A DNA stretch of 12,124 nt from an uncultured Collinsella sp. (lineage in GTDB: Bacteria; Actinomycetota; Coriobacteriia; Coriobacteriales; Coriobacteriaceae), in NCBI GenBank assembly GCA_900548365.1, contig URKM01000055.1, forward strand, positions 1 to 12,124, given 5' to 3'. Below the pieces are notes generated by a model. The model saw only the letters and a program-made list of their open reading frames with translations, ran no database searches and was not told where the DNA came from. This document shows, piece by piece, positions 5,817-12,124 of the stretch. Within the stretch, counting starts at the first letter, position 1; every line of letters starts with the position of its first letter. The translations under genes and the position numbers were made by a program.

Positions 5817-6962
5817 TCAGCGTAGCGCGCGCTTCGCGGTGCCGCCTCCGAGCACCGTGTCCCCTTGGTAGATGACGACCGCCTGGCCGGGGGCTATGGC
5901 GCGCTGCGGCCGGTCGAACGCAAGCCGCATCTCTCCGGGGGCGTCGCCCCGGTACAGGCGCGCTTCTTGGTCGGGCTGGCGGTAGCGAACCTTGGCGCAG
6001 ACCCTGAGCCCGGCGTCTCCCGCGTCGTCGAGCAGCGCCTCCATCGTGCACGCGGGCGCGCTCCACGTCCAGTCGTCCGCGATGAGCCCGTTCGCTTCGA
6101 GGTCCTCGCCCTCGCCCAGAACCACGGTGTTGGAGGCTGCATCGATGCGGGTGACGAACACGGGGTGCGCGAGCGCGACGCCCAGGCCCTTGCGCTGCCC
6201 GATCGTGTACCTGATGGCTCCGTGGTGGGTGCCGAGAACATCTCCCTCGGCGTTGAGGATGGCGCCGCTCGGTAACGCCCGCCCGCGCCGCCGTTCGATG
6301 AAGCTTGCGAAGTCGTTGTCCGGCACGAAGCAGATGCCCTGGCTGTCGCCCTTCTTTGCCGTGATGAAGCCCTGCTCGTCGGCGATGCGGCGCACGTCGC
6401 GATCCTTCACCAGCCCTCCGAGCGGGAAGATCGTCCGCGCGAGCCGGCTCTGGTCCAGGGTGTAGAGGAAGTAGCTCTGGTCCTTGCGGGGGTCGAGGGC
6501 TTTGGCCAAGCGCGGCGCGCCGTCGCCGCCGGTGACGATGCGCGCGTAATGCCCGGTTGCCACGAACTTGCATCCCAGCTCGTCGGCCACCTCGAAGAGG
6601 CGCCCGAACTTGAGGTGGCGGTTGCACAGCACGCAGGGGTTGGGCGTGAGCCCCGATTCATACGCCGCGACGAACCGCTCGATGACGTCGCGGTCGAATT
6701 CTGTGCGGCAGTCGATGACGTGGTGCTCGATGCCGAGGTGGGCGGCGAGCGCCGCGGCGTCGCTGATGTCGCGCTCGTTGTCGCAGCTCCGCGTGGCGTC
6801 CCTGCCGGCGGTGCCGCCGTCGTAGAGGCGCATGGTCGCGCCGATGCATTCGTAGCCCTGTTCCATGAGCACGTGCGCGGTGACGCTCGAATCGACGCCG
6901 CCGCTCATGGCGACGAGGACGCGGTTGCTGGATGCGGGGGAGTGGGGCATGGCGGTTCCCAT
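5817..6962 (-). CDS. mnmA: tRNA-specific 2-thiouridylase MnmA
   Basis: This 381-residue cytoplasmic enzyme makes s2U34 in the wobble position of Lys, Glu and Gln tRNAs by ATP-dependent adenylation and persulfide transfer. The PP-loop SGGVDSS is at residues 20-26. The two catalytic cysteines are Cys113 in PNPCVLCN and Cys211 in SQGICFVPD. The C-terminal beta-barrel region follows, including DQSYF and YTIGQRKGLG. Length is near the family norm of about 360-370. The start is uncertain: ATG 6962 has no clear ribosome binding site, and ATG 6950 has a weak GGGA ahead of it; the conserved part begins near residue 14 in either case. It follows cysK by 93 bases on the same strand with no terminator seen, so the two are probably cotranscribed, placing tRNA thiolation beside cysteine synthesis. 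No cysteine desulfurase is in the window. Confidence 0.96.
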   Translation of the reverse strand: MGTAMPHSPASSNRVLVAMSGGVDSSVTAHVLMEQGYECIGATMRLYDGGTAGRDATRSCDNERDISDAAALAAHLGIEHHVIDCRTEFDRDVIERFVAAYESGLTPNPCVLCNRHLKFGRLFEVADELGCKFVATGHYARIVTGGDGAPRLAKALDPRKDQSYFLYTLDQSRLARTIFPLGGLVKDRDVRRIADEQGFITAKKGDSQGICFVPDNDFASFIERRRGRALPSGAILNAEGDVLGTHHGAIRYTIGQRKGLGVALAHPVFVTRIDAASNTVVLGEGEDLEANGLIADDWTWSAPACTMEALLDDAGDAGLRVCAKVRYRQPDQEARLYRGDAPGEMRLAFDRPQRAIAPGQAVVIYQGDTVLGGGTAKRALR

Positions 6963-7055
6963 TCTGAAACGTGCAGGCGGGTGCGGCGAGTTGACGGCGT
7001 GCGGGGCGCGCGGCGAACTGCGGGCGGGCGCGGTAGGCGCGGCGACGAGCAGGCG

Positions 7056-7991
7056 CTATGCGAACAGGGGCGTGGAGAGGTAGCGCTCGCCGGTATCGGC
7101 GAGCAGCGCGACGATGGTCTTGCCCGCGTTCTCGGGTCGCTTCGCGAGTTCGAGCGCCGCCCAGACCGCCGCTCCGGAGGAGATGCCCACGAGCACGCCC
7201 TCCTGGCTGCCCAGGCGCCTGCCGGTGGCGAAGGCGTCGTCGTTTTCCACGGCGATGACCTCGTCGTATATCTGGGTGTCCAGCACGTCTGGGACGAAGC
7301 CCGCGCCGATGCCCTGGATCTTATGGGGCCCCGCCTCGCCCTTGGTGAGGACGGGGGACGCCGCCGGCTCCACGCCGACTACGCGCACATCGGGGTTCTG
7401 CTGCTGGAGATAGGTTCCCACGCCGGTGATGGTGCCGCCGGTGCCGATGCCCGCCACGAAGATGTCGACGGCGCCGTCGGTGTCGTTCCAGATCTCGGGT
7501 CCGGTGGTGGCGATATGCGCCGCGGGGTTCGCGGGGTTCTCGAATTGGCCGGCGATGATGCTCTTGGGGGTCTCGCGCGCGAGCTCCTCCGCCTTCGCAA
7601 TAGCACCCTTCATGCCCAGCGCCCCCTCGGTGAGGACGAGCTCCGCGCCGTAGGCGCGCATGAGTTGGCGCCGCTCCACGCTCATCGTCTCGGGCATGGT
7701 GATGATCAGGCGATAGCCGCGCGCCGCCGCGACGCTGGCGAGGCCCACGCCGGTGTTGCCCGACGTCGGCTCGATGATGGTGTAGCCCTCGTTGGGCTTG
7801 ATGTCGCCGCGCTGCTCGGCGGCATCGATCATGGCGCGCGCGATGCGGTCCTTGACGGAGCCGGCGGGGTTGAAGTACTCGAGCTTCACCAGCACGCGGG
7901 CGGCGAGCTGGTCGGCGTTCTCGATATGGGTCAGCTCGAGGAGCGGGGTGTTGCCGATGAGCTGGTCGATGGATGAGTAAATCTTGGACAT
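7056..7991 (-). CDS. cysK: O-acetylserine sulfhydrylase (cysteine synthase A)
   Basis: A 311-residue PLP enzyme that makes cysteine from O-acetylserine and sulfide in the cytoplasm. The PLP lysine is Lys47 in PAGSVKDR, the substrate loop is TSGNTG at 76-81, the phosphate-binding loop is GIGTGG at 181-186, and the C-terminus ends in the typical TGERYLSTPLF. Length and motifs fit CysK rather than cystathionine beta-synthase, since there is no C-terminal regulatory domain. The start is supported by GGGAGG four bases ahead of ATG 7991. It is divergent from an Rrf2 regulator and heads a probable operon with mnmA. In Bacilli the Rrf2 protein CymR binds CysK to sense cysteine status, so this pairing suggests similar control (inference). 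Confidence 0.96.
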   Translation of the reverse strand: MSKIYSSIDQLIGNTPLLELTHIENADQLAARVLVKLEYFNPAGSVKDRIARAMIDAAEQRGDIKPNEGYTIIEPTSGNTGVGLASVAAARGYRLIITMPETMSVERRQLMRAYGAELVLTEGALGMKGAIAKAEELARETPKSIIAGQFENPANPAAHIATTGPEIWNDTDGAVDIFVAGIGTGGTITGVGTYLQQQNPDVRVVGVEPAASPVLTKGEAGPHKIQGIGAGFVPDVLDTQIYDEVIAVENDDAFATGRRLGSQEGVLVGISSGAAVWAALELAKRPENAGKTIVALLADTGERYLSTPLFA

Positions 7992-8011
7992 GGTGCCTCC
8001 CTTTGTAAAAA

Positions 8012-8028
8012 CCCATAAACCATACGGG
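8012..8028. promoter_or_regulatory. Candidate operator at the cysK start
   Basis: CCCATA (8012-8017) and TACGGG (8023-8028) form an imperfect inverted repeat (5 of 6) around AACCA, lying on the predicted cysK transcription start. A related CCATAA half-site, followed two bases later by CC, occurs at 8288-8293 just before the Rrf2 gene. It is proposed as an Rrf2 binding site from position alone; it does not match a textbook IscR or CymR box closely. Confidence 0.25.
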
Positions 8029-8057
8029 AATATATGAAATAGAATGGAACCAGTTAA
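8029..8057 (-). promoter_or_regulatory. Candidate cysK-mnmA promoter
   Basis: On the minus strand TTAACT (8057-8052) and TATATT (8034-8029) are 17 bases apart in an AT-rich stretch, giving a leader of about 30 nt before cysK. A perfect TTGACA (8079-8074) lies upstream, but its 17-base partner TAACTG is a poor -10 box, so it could be a second weaker start or an activator region. Confidence 0.45.
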
Positions 8058-8325
8058 GCACGAACCTCAAACATGTCAAGTGTAAGGGTAGGAGGAGGGC
8101 GGATTGTTTCAGCCGTGTTGCATTCGGCGGCTGCCCGGCGTGCGGCGGGGCTAACAAATTATTTGAACCTGTTATTTCTTATCTGCCAACGTCAGGGGGC
8201 ATTTCGAAAGAGCCTTCCGCCCGTTAAAAGGCGCCAGTAAGGGCTCGTCGCCAAACGGTTTGTATGCCATTGCCTACCGGTCTGCTACCATAAGTCCACT
8301 ATTCTCGTCGGGAGGGATTGGTACG
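8058..8325. other. Rest of the cysK/Rrf2 divergent intergenic region
   Basis: No coding region is supported here. There is an AT-rich stretch at 8152-8182 with an 11-bp palindrome CAAATTATTTG (8155-8165). A 6-bp inverted repeat lies at 8110-8115 and 8128-8133, without a T-run. A -35-like TTGCCT at 8270-8275 has no well-spaced -10 partner, so the promoter of the Rrf2 gene was not located. Confidence 0.4.
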
Positions 8326-8754
8326 ATGTTGGTATCCACCAAGGGCCGCTATGCCCTGCGCGTTATGGTTGATTTGGCCGAGCACCAGGGGGACGGGAGA
8401 ATCCCCTTGAAGCAGATCGCCGATCGCCAAGGCGTTTCGGAGAAGTATCTGGAAAACATCCTGGCAACGTTGGTTCGCAACAACGTCTTGTCGGGTATGA
8501 GGGGGAAGGGCGGTGGATACCGCCTCACCAAGGACTCCTCCGAGTACACGGTGGGACAGATTCTTCGGCTTACCGAAGGGAGCCTGGCGCCGGTCTCGTG
8601 TCTGAACGATTCGTGCGAGAAGTGCCCGCGCACGCACGAGTGCCCCACGGTCGGCATGTGGTCCGAGCTCGATACGCTCATCAACTCGTATCTGGATGGC
8701 GTGACCATCGAGGACCTCAAGTGCTCGCCGCGTGGCTTGGATTACGTCATCTAG
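8326..8754 (+). CDS. Rrf2 family transcriptional regulator (IscR/CymR type)
   Basis: A 142-residue winged-helix DNA-binding protein. The N-terminus MLVSTKGRYALRVMVDLA and the wing RGKGGGYRL (59-67) are classic Rrf2 features. The dimerisation part follows, with GQILRLTEG at 77-85. Four cysteines (Cys92, Cys97, Cys100, Cys106) sit where IscR binds its [2Fe-2S] cluster through three cysteines, so an Fe-S or redox/thiol sensor is likely. The start is ATG 8326 with GGAGGG at 8311-8316. The in-frame ATG at 8260 would add 22 residues absent from the family pattern and has no ribosome binding site. Divergence from cysK-mnmA suggests it controls cysteine or sulfur supply, like CymR; an iron-sulfur role like IscR is the alternative, but no isc or suf gene is seen here. 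Confidence 0.92.
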   Translation: MLVSTKGRYALRVMVDLAEHQGDGRIPLKQIADRQGVSEKYLENILATLVRNNVLSGMRGKGGGYRLTKDSSEYTVGQILRLTEGSLAPVSCLNDSCEKCPRTHECPTVGMWSELDTLINSYLDGVTIEDLKCSPRGLDYVI

Positions 8755-8763
8755 CTTCGTGAT

Positions 8764-8794
8764 AAGGGGCGTCTGCTTCGGCAGGCGCCCTTTT
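8764..8794 (+). terminator. Intrinsic terminator after the Rrf2 gene
   Basis: The GC-rich stem 8766-8776 pairs with 8781-8791 (two wobble pairs) around a stable TTCG tetraloop, and AA 8764-8765 faces the TTTT run ending at 8794. It begins nine bases after the stop codon. Confidence 0.88.
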
Positions 8795-8906
8795 GCATCG
8801 CGGATCCTTCGGTATCGAATGCGCATACCAGTTGATTGCGACGGCGGATGATGAACACCGCTCACAGCGACGATCAACCCTTTGGCGTGACGGCCGTCCC
8901 ATGATG

Positions 8907-8937
8907 TTGCGTATGGCCGCGACGCGCTTCCTACAAT
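8907..8937 (+). promoter_or_regulatory. Candidate promoter of the GH123-like gene
   Basis: TACAAT at 8932-8937 is a good -10 box (5/6). The nearest -35-like element, TTGCGT at 8907-8912, is 19 bases away, longer than ideal. This gives a leader of about 80 nt to the ATG at 9025. The gene stands alone after a strong terminator, so it needs its own promoter, and this is the best candidate. Confidence 0.4.
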
Positions 8938-8985
8938 GGCAAAAGGTCTGCGAAATGCTTCTGCGCGCAGGCCGAACAAAAGGAC

Positions 8986-9005
8986 GGGCCGAGTTGGATC
9001 GGCCC
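8986..9005 (+). other. Leader hairpin next to the GH123-like ribosome binding site
   Basis: GGGCCGA (8986-8992) pairs perfectly with TCGGCCC (8999-9005) around GTTGGA. The stem ends one base before AAAGGAACGGGGGA (9007-9020), the ribosome binding region. A 10-bp palindrome CTGCGCGCAG lies just upstream at 8961-8970. No T-run follows, so this is not a terminator. It may protect the 5' end or tune translation. Confidence 0.4.
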
Positions 9006-9024
9006 CAAAGGAACGGGGGATTCT

Positions 9025-12000
9025 ATGAAAAGGAATCTGAATGCTCATTGGTGGAGAGGGGTGTTGTTGGCAGCGGTCGCATGCGTATGCTGCTTTGCTG
9101 CGTTGATGCCGCTCCATGCGTTCGCGCAGGCACGTGCCGGCGCCGACGTGGTCATCGACGACACCGATTCTCGCTGGACGTATTCGGAGGGAGACGCCAA
9201 CAACGGCGGATGGGCCGGCGGCGGTTCGGGTAGCGCCGAGGCGACCGAGCACTGGTCCAATACCGTGGGCGCGACGGTGGAGCTCTCCTTTGAGGGAGAC
9301 GGTCTGGAGCTTTACGGCATCAAGGCTCCGAACCATCGGTTCATCAAGGTCTCCGTGGACGAAGGCGATCCGGTCGAAGCCGATTGTTACGCTGCTGCGC
9401 GTACGTCCAACCAGCTCTTGGTCGCGTTGAAGGACCTCGGGCAGGGCGAGCACGTCGCGCGCATCGAGGTACTCGAGAAGACGAATCCCGATGCCGTCGA
9501 CGCCCTGGGCGTGTCGCTGCAGTACGCCGTCGCGAAGAACGTCTCGCTCGATCCCGATCGCGATATCACCTCGCGCATCGAGGTCGGCACGAGGACCGAT
9601 AGCGAGGAGCTCTTCCATTGGCACTTCGAGGGCGATTGGACCTATGGTGATTCGCATCCCGAGCTGTTCTCGGCCGGCGATGAGATGTACTCGGGAACCA
9701 AGGACTCCACTGCCACCCTGTATTTCGAGGGCACCCAGGTCATCGTGGGCGGCAGCCTGAATCCCGCGCACAGCACCTATCAGTTCGAGATCGACGGCAA
9801 GGTCGCCGGGACGTTTGACGCCGGCACGGCCAGTGGCAAGCATCAGCAGGTGCTCTTCACCTCCGAGAAGCTTGAGAACGCCGTGCACGAGCTCGTCATC
9901 ACGAACGTGGGCGATACCGATACCATCCAGCTCGACTTCGCCGACGTCATCCACAAGCCCATCAAGCCGACGAGCATCGCGCTCGATACGGATGCGTTCG
10001 CGCTCGAGGGCGGGCGCCAGCGCGAGCTGACCTGCACCTTGCAGCCGGCGATCGCCGACCCCGTGGCCGTCACGTGGACCTCGGATAACGAGGACGTCGC
10101 CACGGTCGAGGACGGCGTGGTGACCGCGAAGGAGGTCGCCCAGAAGTCGACCGCGACCATCACGGCCGCCGTCGAGGGCACCGACCTGAGCGTTTCTGCC
10201 GAGGTCACGGTCTATCCGAAGGTTGACGACTTCAACGCCTTCGTGGGCGATGAGAAGCTGCTCGACTTGCCCGCGACCGCCTATCAGGACGCGACCAGCA
10301 CGTTCACCGACCAGTGGAGCGATGTCGCCTGGCTGGGCGATTCGCGTGCCTCGAAGATCGGCGTCGCCACGCGCGATCACCAGATCGATGGCGTCAAGGT
10401 CGAGGTGAGCGATTTCACCAACGCGGCCGGCGACGTCATCGATGCGTCGAACGTGCAGGTGCAATGGCTGCGCGAGGTCCGGGCCGACGCCAACCGCGGC
10501 ATGAGCGGACGCATGGTGGATTATCCGGATGTCATCTACTATCCGAACACGGGCCTGGACATTCCGGCCGAGTCGCTGCGTTTCGCATGGGTCACCTTGA
10601 ACGTACCCGAGGACGCTGCCGCCGGCGTCTACAAGGGCACGCTGACGGTGAAGGCGGGCGACGTCTCGTATCCGCTCGACTACACGCTCGAGGTCATCGG
10701 CATCCAGCAGCCCACCGCACAGGAAGTCGGCTATAGCGTCCAGCTGTGGCAGCATCCCTTCTCGGCGACGGGTTATTACTTCGGCAAGAGCACCATCTGG
10801 GGCGGCCAGGGCGGTAACGGCCTGTGGGGCGCCACCGTGGGTACCGATGCCCCGATCGACAAGTTCCTGGACGATGATTTCAAGCAGTACTACAAGGGCA
10901 TTCTTGAAGATTACGCCGCGATGGGCGGAGACGACCTCGTCACCAACATCGTCGACGAGGCCTGGGGCCACCAGTGCTACTACTCCGACAAGGGCATGGT
11001 GCAGTGGCTCAAGACCGCCGATGGCTGGGATTACGACTACACCCTGTTCGACCAGTGGGTCGAGTTCGGCATCGAGTGCGGCGTGATCGACCCCGCGACC
11101 GGCCACGGCAAGATCAAGTGCTACTCCATGATTCCGTGGAATAACCGCGTGACCTATACGGATACGACGACCGGCAAGGTCGTCAAGCTCGACCTCACGC
11201 CGCTGACGCAGCAGTGGGAGGAGATTTGGACGCCGTTCCTCGAGGACTTCATCGCGCATCTTGAGGAAAAGGGTTGGTTCGACATCACCTACATCGCCTT
11301 CGACGAGCGTCCCGCCATCGATGGCGTGTGCAAGTTCATCAAGGAGCACAAGAACGCCGAGGGCCAGGCGCTGAAGACCGCCGCCGCCATCAACTACGCT
11401 CCCGATCAGGTGGGCGAGGACCAGTACCTCGACGATATCTCCGTCGGCCAGAAGCACGTGCTGAGCTCCTGGTCCATGGACGAGTGGTATGCCTTCGTCG
11501 ATAGCCGTCGCGAGCAGGGCCTCGAGACGACCATGTACACCTGCACCGGCGACTATCCCAACAGCTCCCAGCAGGCGGATCCCGGCGATACGTATTGGTC
11601 CGCGCTGTACTCGCAGGCGCTGCACACCGACGGCTACCTCCGTTGGGCGCTGGACGCTTGGACGAACGACATGTACGGCGATACCACGTTCATCAACTGG
11701 GAGCCCGGCGATCCGTGGTTCATCTATCCGCTCGAGCTGGGCGAGGATGGCGTGTACGACCCCGCTAAGCTCGCGGAGAACCCCAAGGGCTATTACAGCT
11801 CGCCGCGTTACGAGATGTTCAAGCAGGGCATCCGCGACGTCTGCAAGGCCCGCTATTTGGAGGAGAACGCTTCCGCCGAGCTGGCGGAGCAGGTGACCGC
11901 CGTCTTCGATTCCATGCAGTTCCCCAATGGCAGCAACAACATTCCGGCCTCCGAGGCCGACCGCATGCTCGCGCATTCCGAGTCTGAGCGCGTGTACACG

Positions 12001-12124
12001 GCGCTGAGCGAGGCCGCGCGCGCGTTCGCAGCCGAGCCCGAGCCCGAGCCCGAGGTCGACAAGTCCGCACTCCAGGCCAAGTACGACGAGGTCAAGGACC
12101 TCAAGGCCGACGGCTACACCGCCG
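9025..12124 (+). CDS. Secreted multidomain GH123-like glycosidase, 3' end outside window
   Basis: At least 1033 residues, open at the window edge. A signal peptide (residues 1 to about 34) has a basic start, a hydrophobic core and a likely cut after AFA. Two related beta-sandwich-like modules follow, at about 41-175 and 196-312; both carry WTY and an FEG strand, so they look like an internal duplication, perhaps carbohydrate-binding. A Big2 Ig-like domain is at about 315-398 (VTWTSDNEDVATVEDGVVTA). Next are a GH123 N-terminal-type sandwich (about 400-560) and a barrel with the Asp760-Glu761 pair in YIAFDERP, then GYLRWALDAW (Trp874) and NWEPGDPWFIYP, typical of DUF4091/GH123 C. GH123 enzymes cleave beta-N-acetylgalactosaminides by substrate-assisted catalysis using such an Asp-Glu pair. 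A PEPEPE linker (1005-1010) leads into the start of a FIVAR repeat. It probably acts on host mucin-type or other GalNAc glycans at the cell surface; substrate and anchor are inferred. ATG 9025 follows AAAGGAACGGGGGA. Confidence 0.85.
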   Translation, partial: MKRNLNAHWWRGVLLAAVACVCCFAALMPLHAFAQARAGADVVIDDTDSRWTYSEGDANNGGWAGGGSGSAEATEHWSNTVGATVELSFEGDGLELYGIKAPNHRFIKVSVDEGDPVEADCYAAARTSNQLLVALKDLGQGEHVARIEVLEKTNPDAVDALGVSLQYAVAKNVSLDPDRDITSRIEVGTRTDSEELFHWHFEGDWTYGDSHPELFSAGDEMYSGTKDSTATLYFEGTQVIVGGSLNPAHSTYQFEIDGKVAGTFDAGTASGKHQQVLFTSEKLENAVHELVITNVGDTDTIQLDFADVIHKPIKPTSIALDTDAFALEGGRQRELTCTLQPAIADPVAVTWTSDNEDVATVEDGVVTAKEVAQKSTATITAAVEGTDLSVSAEVTVYPKVDDFNAFVGDEKLLDLPATAYQDATSTFTDQWSDVAWLGDSRASKIGVATRDHQIDGVKVEVSDFTNAAGDVIDASNVQVQWLREVRADANRGMSGRMVDYPDVIYYPNTGLDIPAESLRFAWVTLNVPEDAAAGVYKGTLTVKAGDVSYPLDYTLEVIGIQQPTAQEVGYSVQLWQHPFSATGYYFGKSTIWGGQGGNGLWGATVGTDAPIDKFLDDDFKQYYKGILEDYAAMGGDDLVTNIVDEAWGHQCYYSDKGMVQWLKTADGWDYDYTLFDQWVEFGIECGVIDPATGHGKIKCYSMIPWNNRVTYTDTTTGKVVKLDLTPLTQQWEEIWTPFLEDFIAHLEEKGWFDITYIAFDERPAIDGVCKFIKEHKNAEGQALKTAAAINYAPDQVGEDQYLDDISVGQKHVLSSWSMDEWYAFVDSRREQGLETTMYTCTGDYPNSSQQADPGDTYWSALYSQALHTDGYLRWALDAWTNDMYGDTTFINWEPGDPWFIYPLELGEDGVYDPAKLAENPKGYYSSPRYEMFKQGIRDVCKARYLEENASAELAEQVTAVFDSMQFPNGSNNIPASEADRMLAHSESERVYTALSEAARAFAAEPEPEPEVDKSALQAKYDEVKDLKADGYTA

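Noticed and set aside
8793..9233. 146-codon plus-strand frame before the glycosidase
   Set aside because: It overlaps the glycosidase start in another frame, begins inside the Rrf2 terminator T-run, and lacks a ribosome binding site or domain.
8299..11976. 1225-codon open frame on the minus strand across the Rrf2 and glycosidase genes
   Set aside because: It runs antisense to two well-supported genes and through a terminator and promoter region, and its composition is that of a shadow frame.

Overview
The window is GC-rich, densely coded bacterial DNA with strong AGGAGG-type ribosome binding sites. It holds seven sizeable genes: a P-type ATPase of the Mg2+ family, a YoaK/DUF1275 membrane protein, a FucO-like alcohol dehydrogenase, MnmA, CysK, an Rrf2 regulator, and a large secreted GH123-like glycosidase with Big2 and FIVAR modules. 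This gene content and codon style suggest a gut actinobacterium of the class Coriobacteriia, with a Collinsella-like organism as the best guess. That assignment is inference; no rRNA or other marker gene is present.

Layout: 1-253 carries no convincing protein gene. It has a strong 27/28-nt inverted repeat enclosing a second stem and a plausible rightward promoter, followed by a rightward hairpin with a T-run. 254-3013 (minus) encodes the MgtA-family ATPase. It is preceded by an unusually long (about 478 nt) leader that starts at a near-consensus promoter and contains an Arg-rich mini-ORF with a strong ribosome binding site, two further coupled mini-ORFs, several hairpins and a C-rich, G-poor stretch. 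3688-4356 (plus) is YoaK/DUF1275. 4476-5636 (plus) is the FucO-like enzyme, closed by a perfect 16-bp intrinsic terminator. 5817-6962 and 7056-7991 (minus) are mnmA and cysK, probably cotranscribed. 8326-8754 (plus) is an Rrf2 regulator with four clustered cysteines, divergent from cysK and ending at a UUCG-loop terminator. 9025 to the window end (plus, incomplete) is the secreted GH123-like enzyme.

How the genes relate: cysK, mnmA and the Rrf2 regulator form a plausible sulfur module of cysteine synthesis, tRNA thiolation and a cysteine-rich sensor, with an imperfect inverted repeat at the cysK transcription start as a candidate operator. The ATPase locus looks regulated at three levels: DNA repeats around the promoter, mini-ORF translation, and possibly Rho-dependent termination. 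Its pump keeps all cytoplasmic catalytic motifs, but the membrane residues expected to bind the cation (TM4 Glu, TM6 Asn and Asp) are Gln, Gly and Thr. The secreted glycosidase and the FucO-like reductase fit a host-glycan-using gut lifestyle but are not linked in one operon here.
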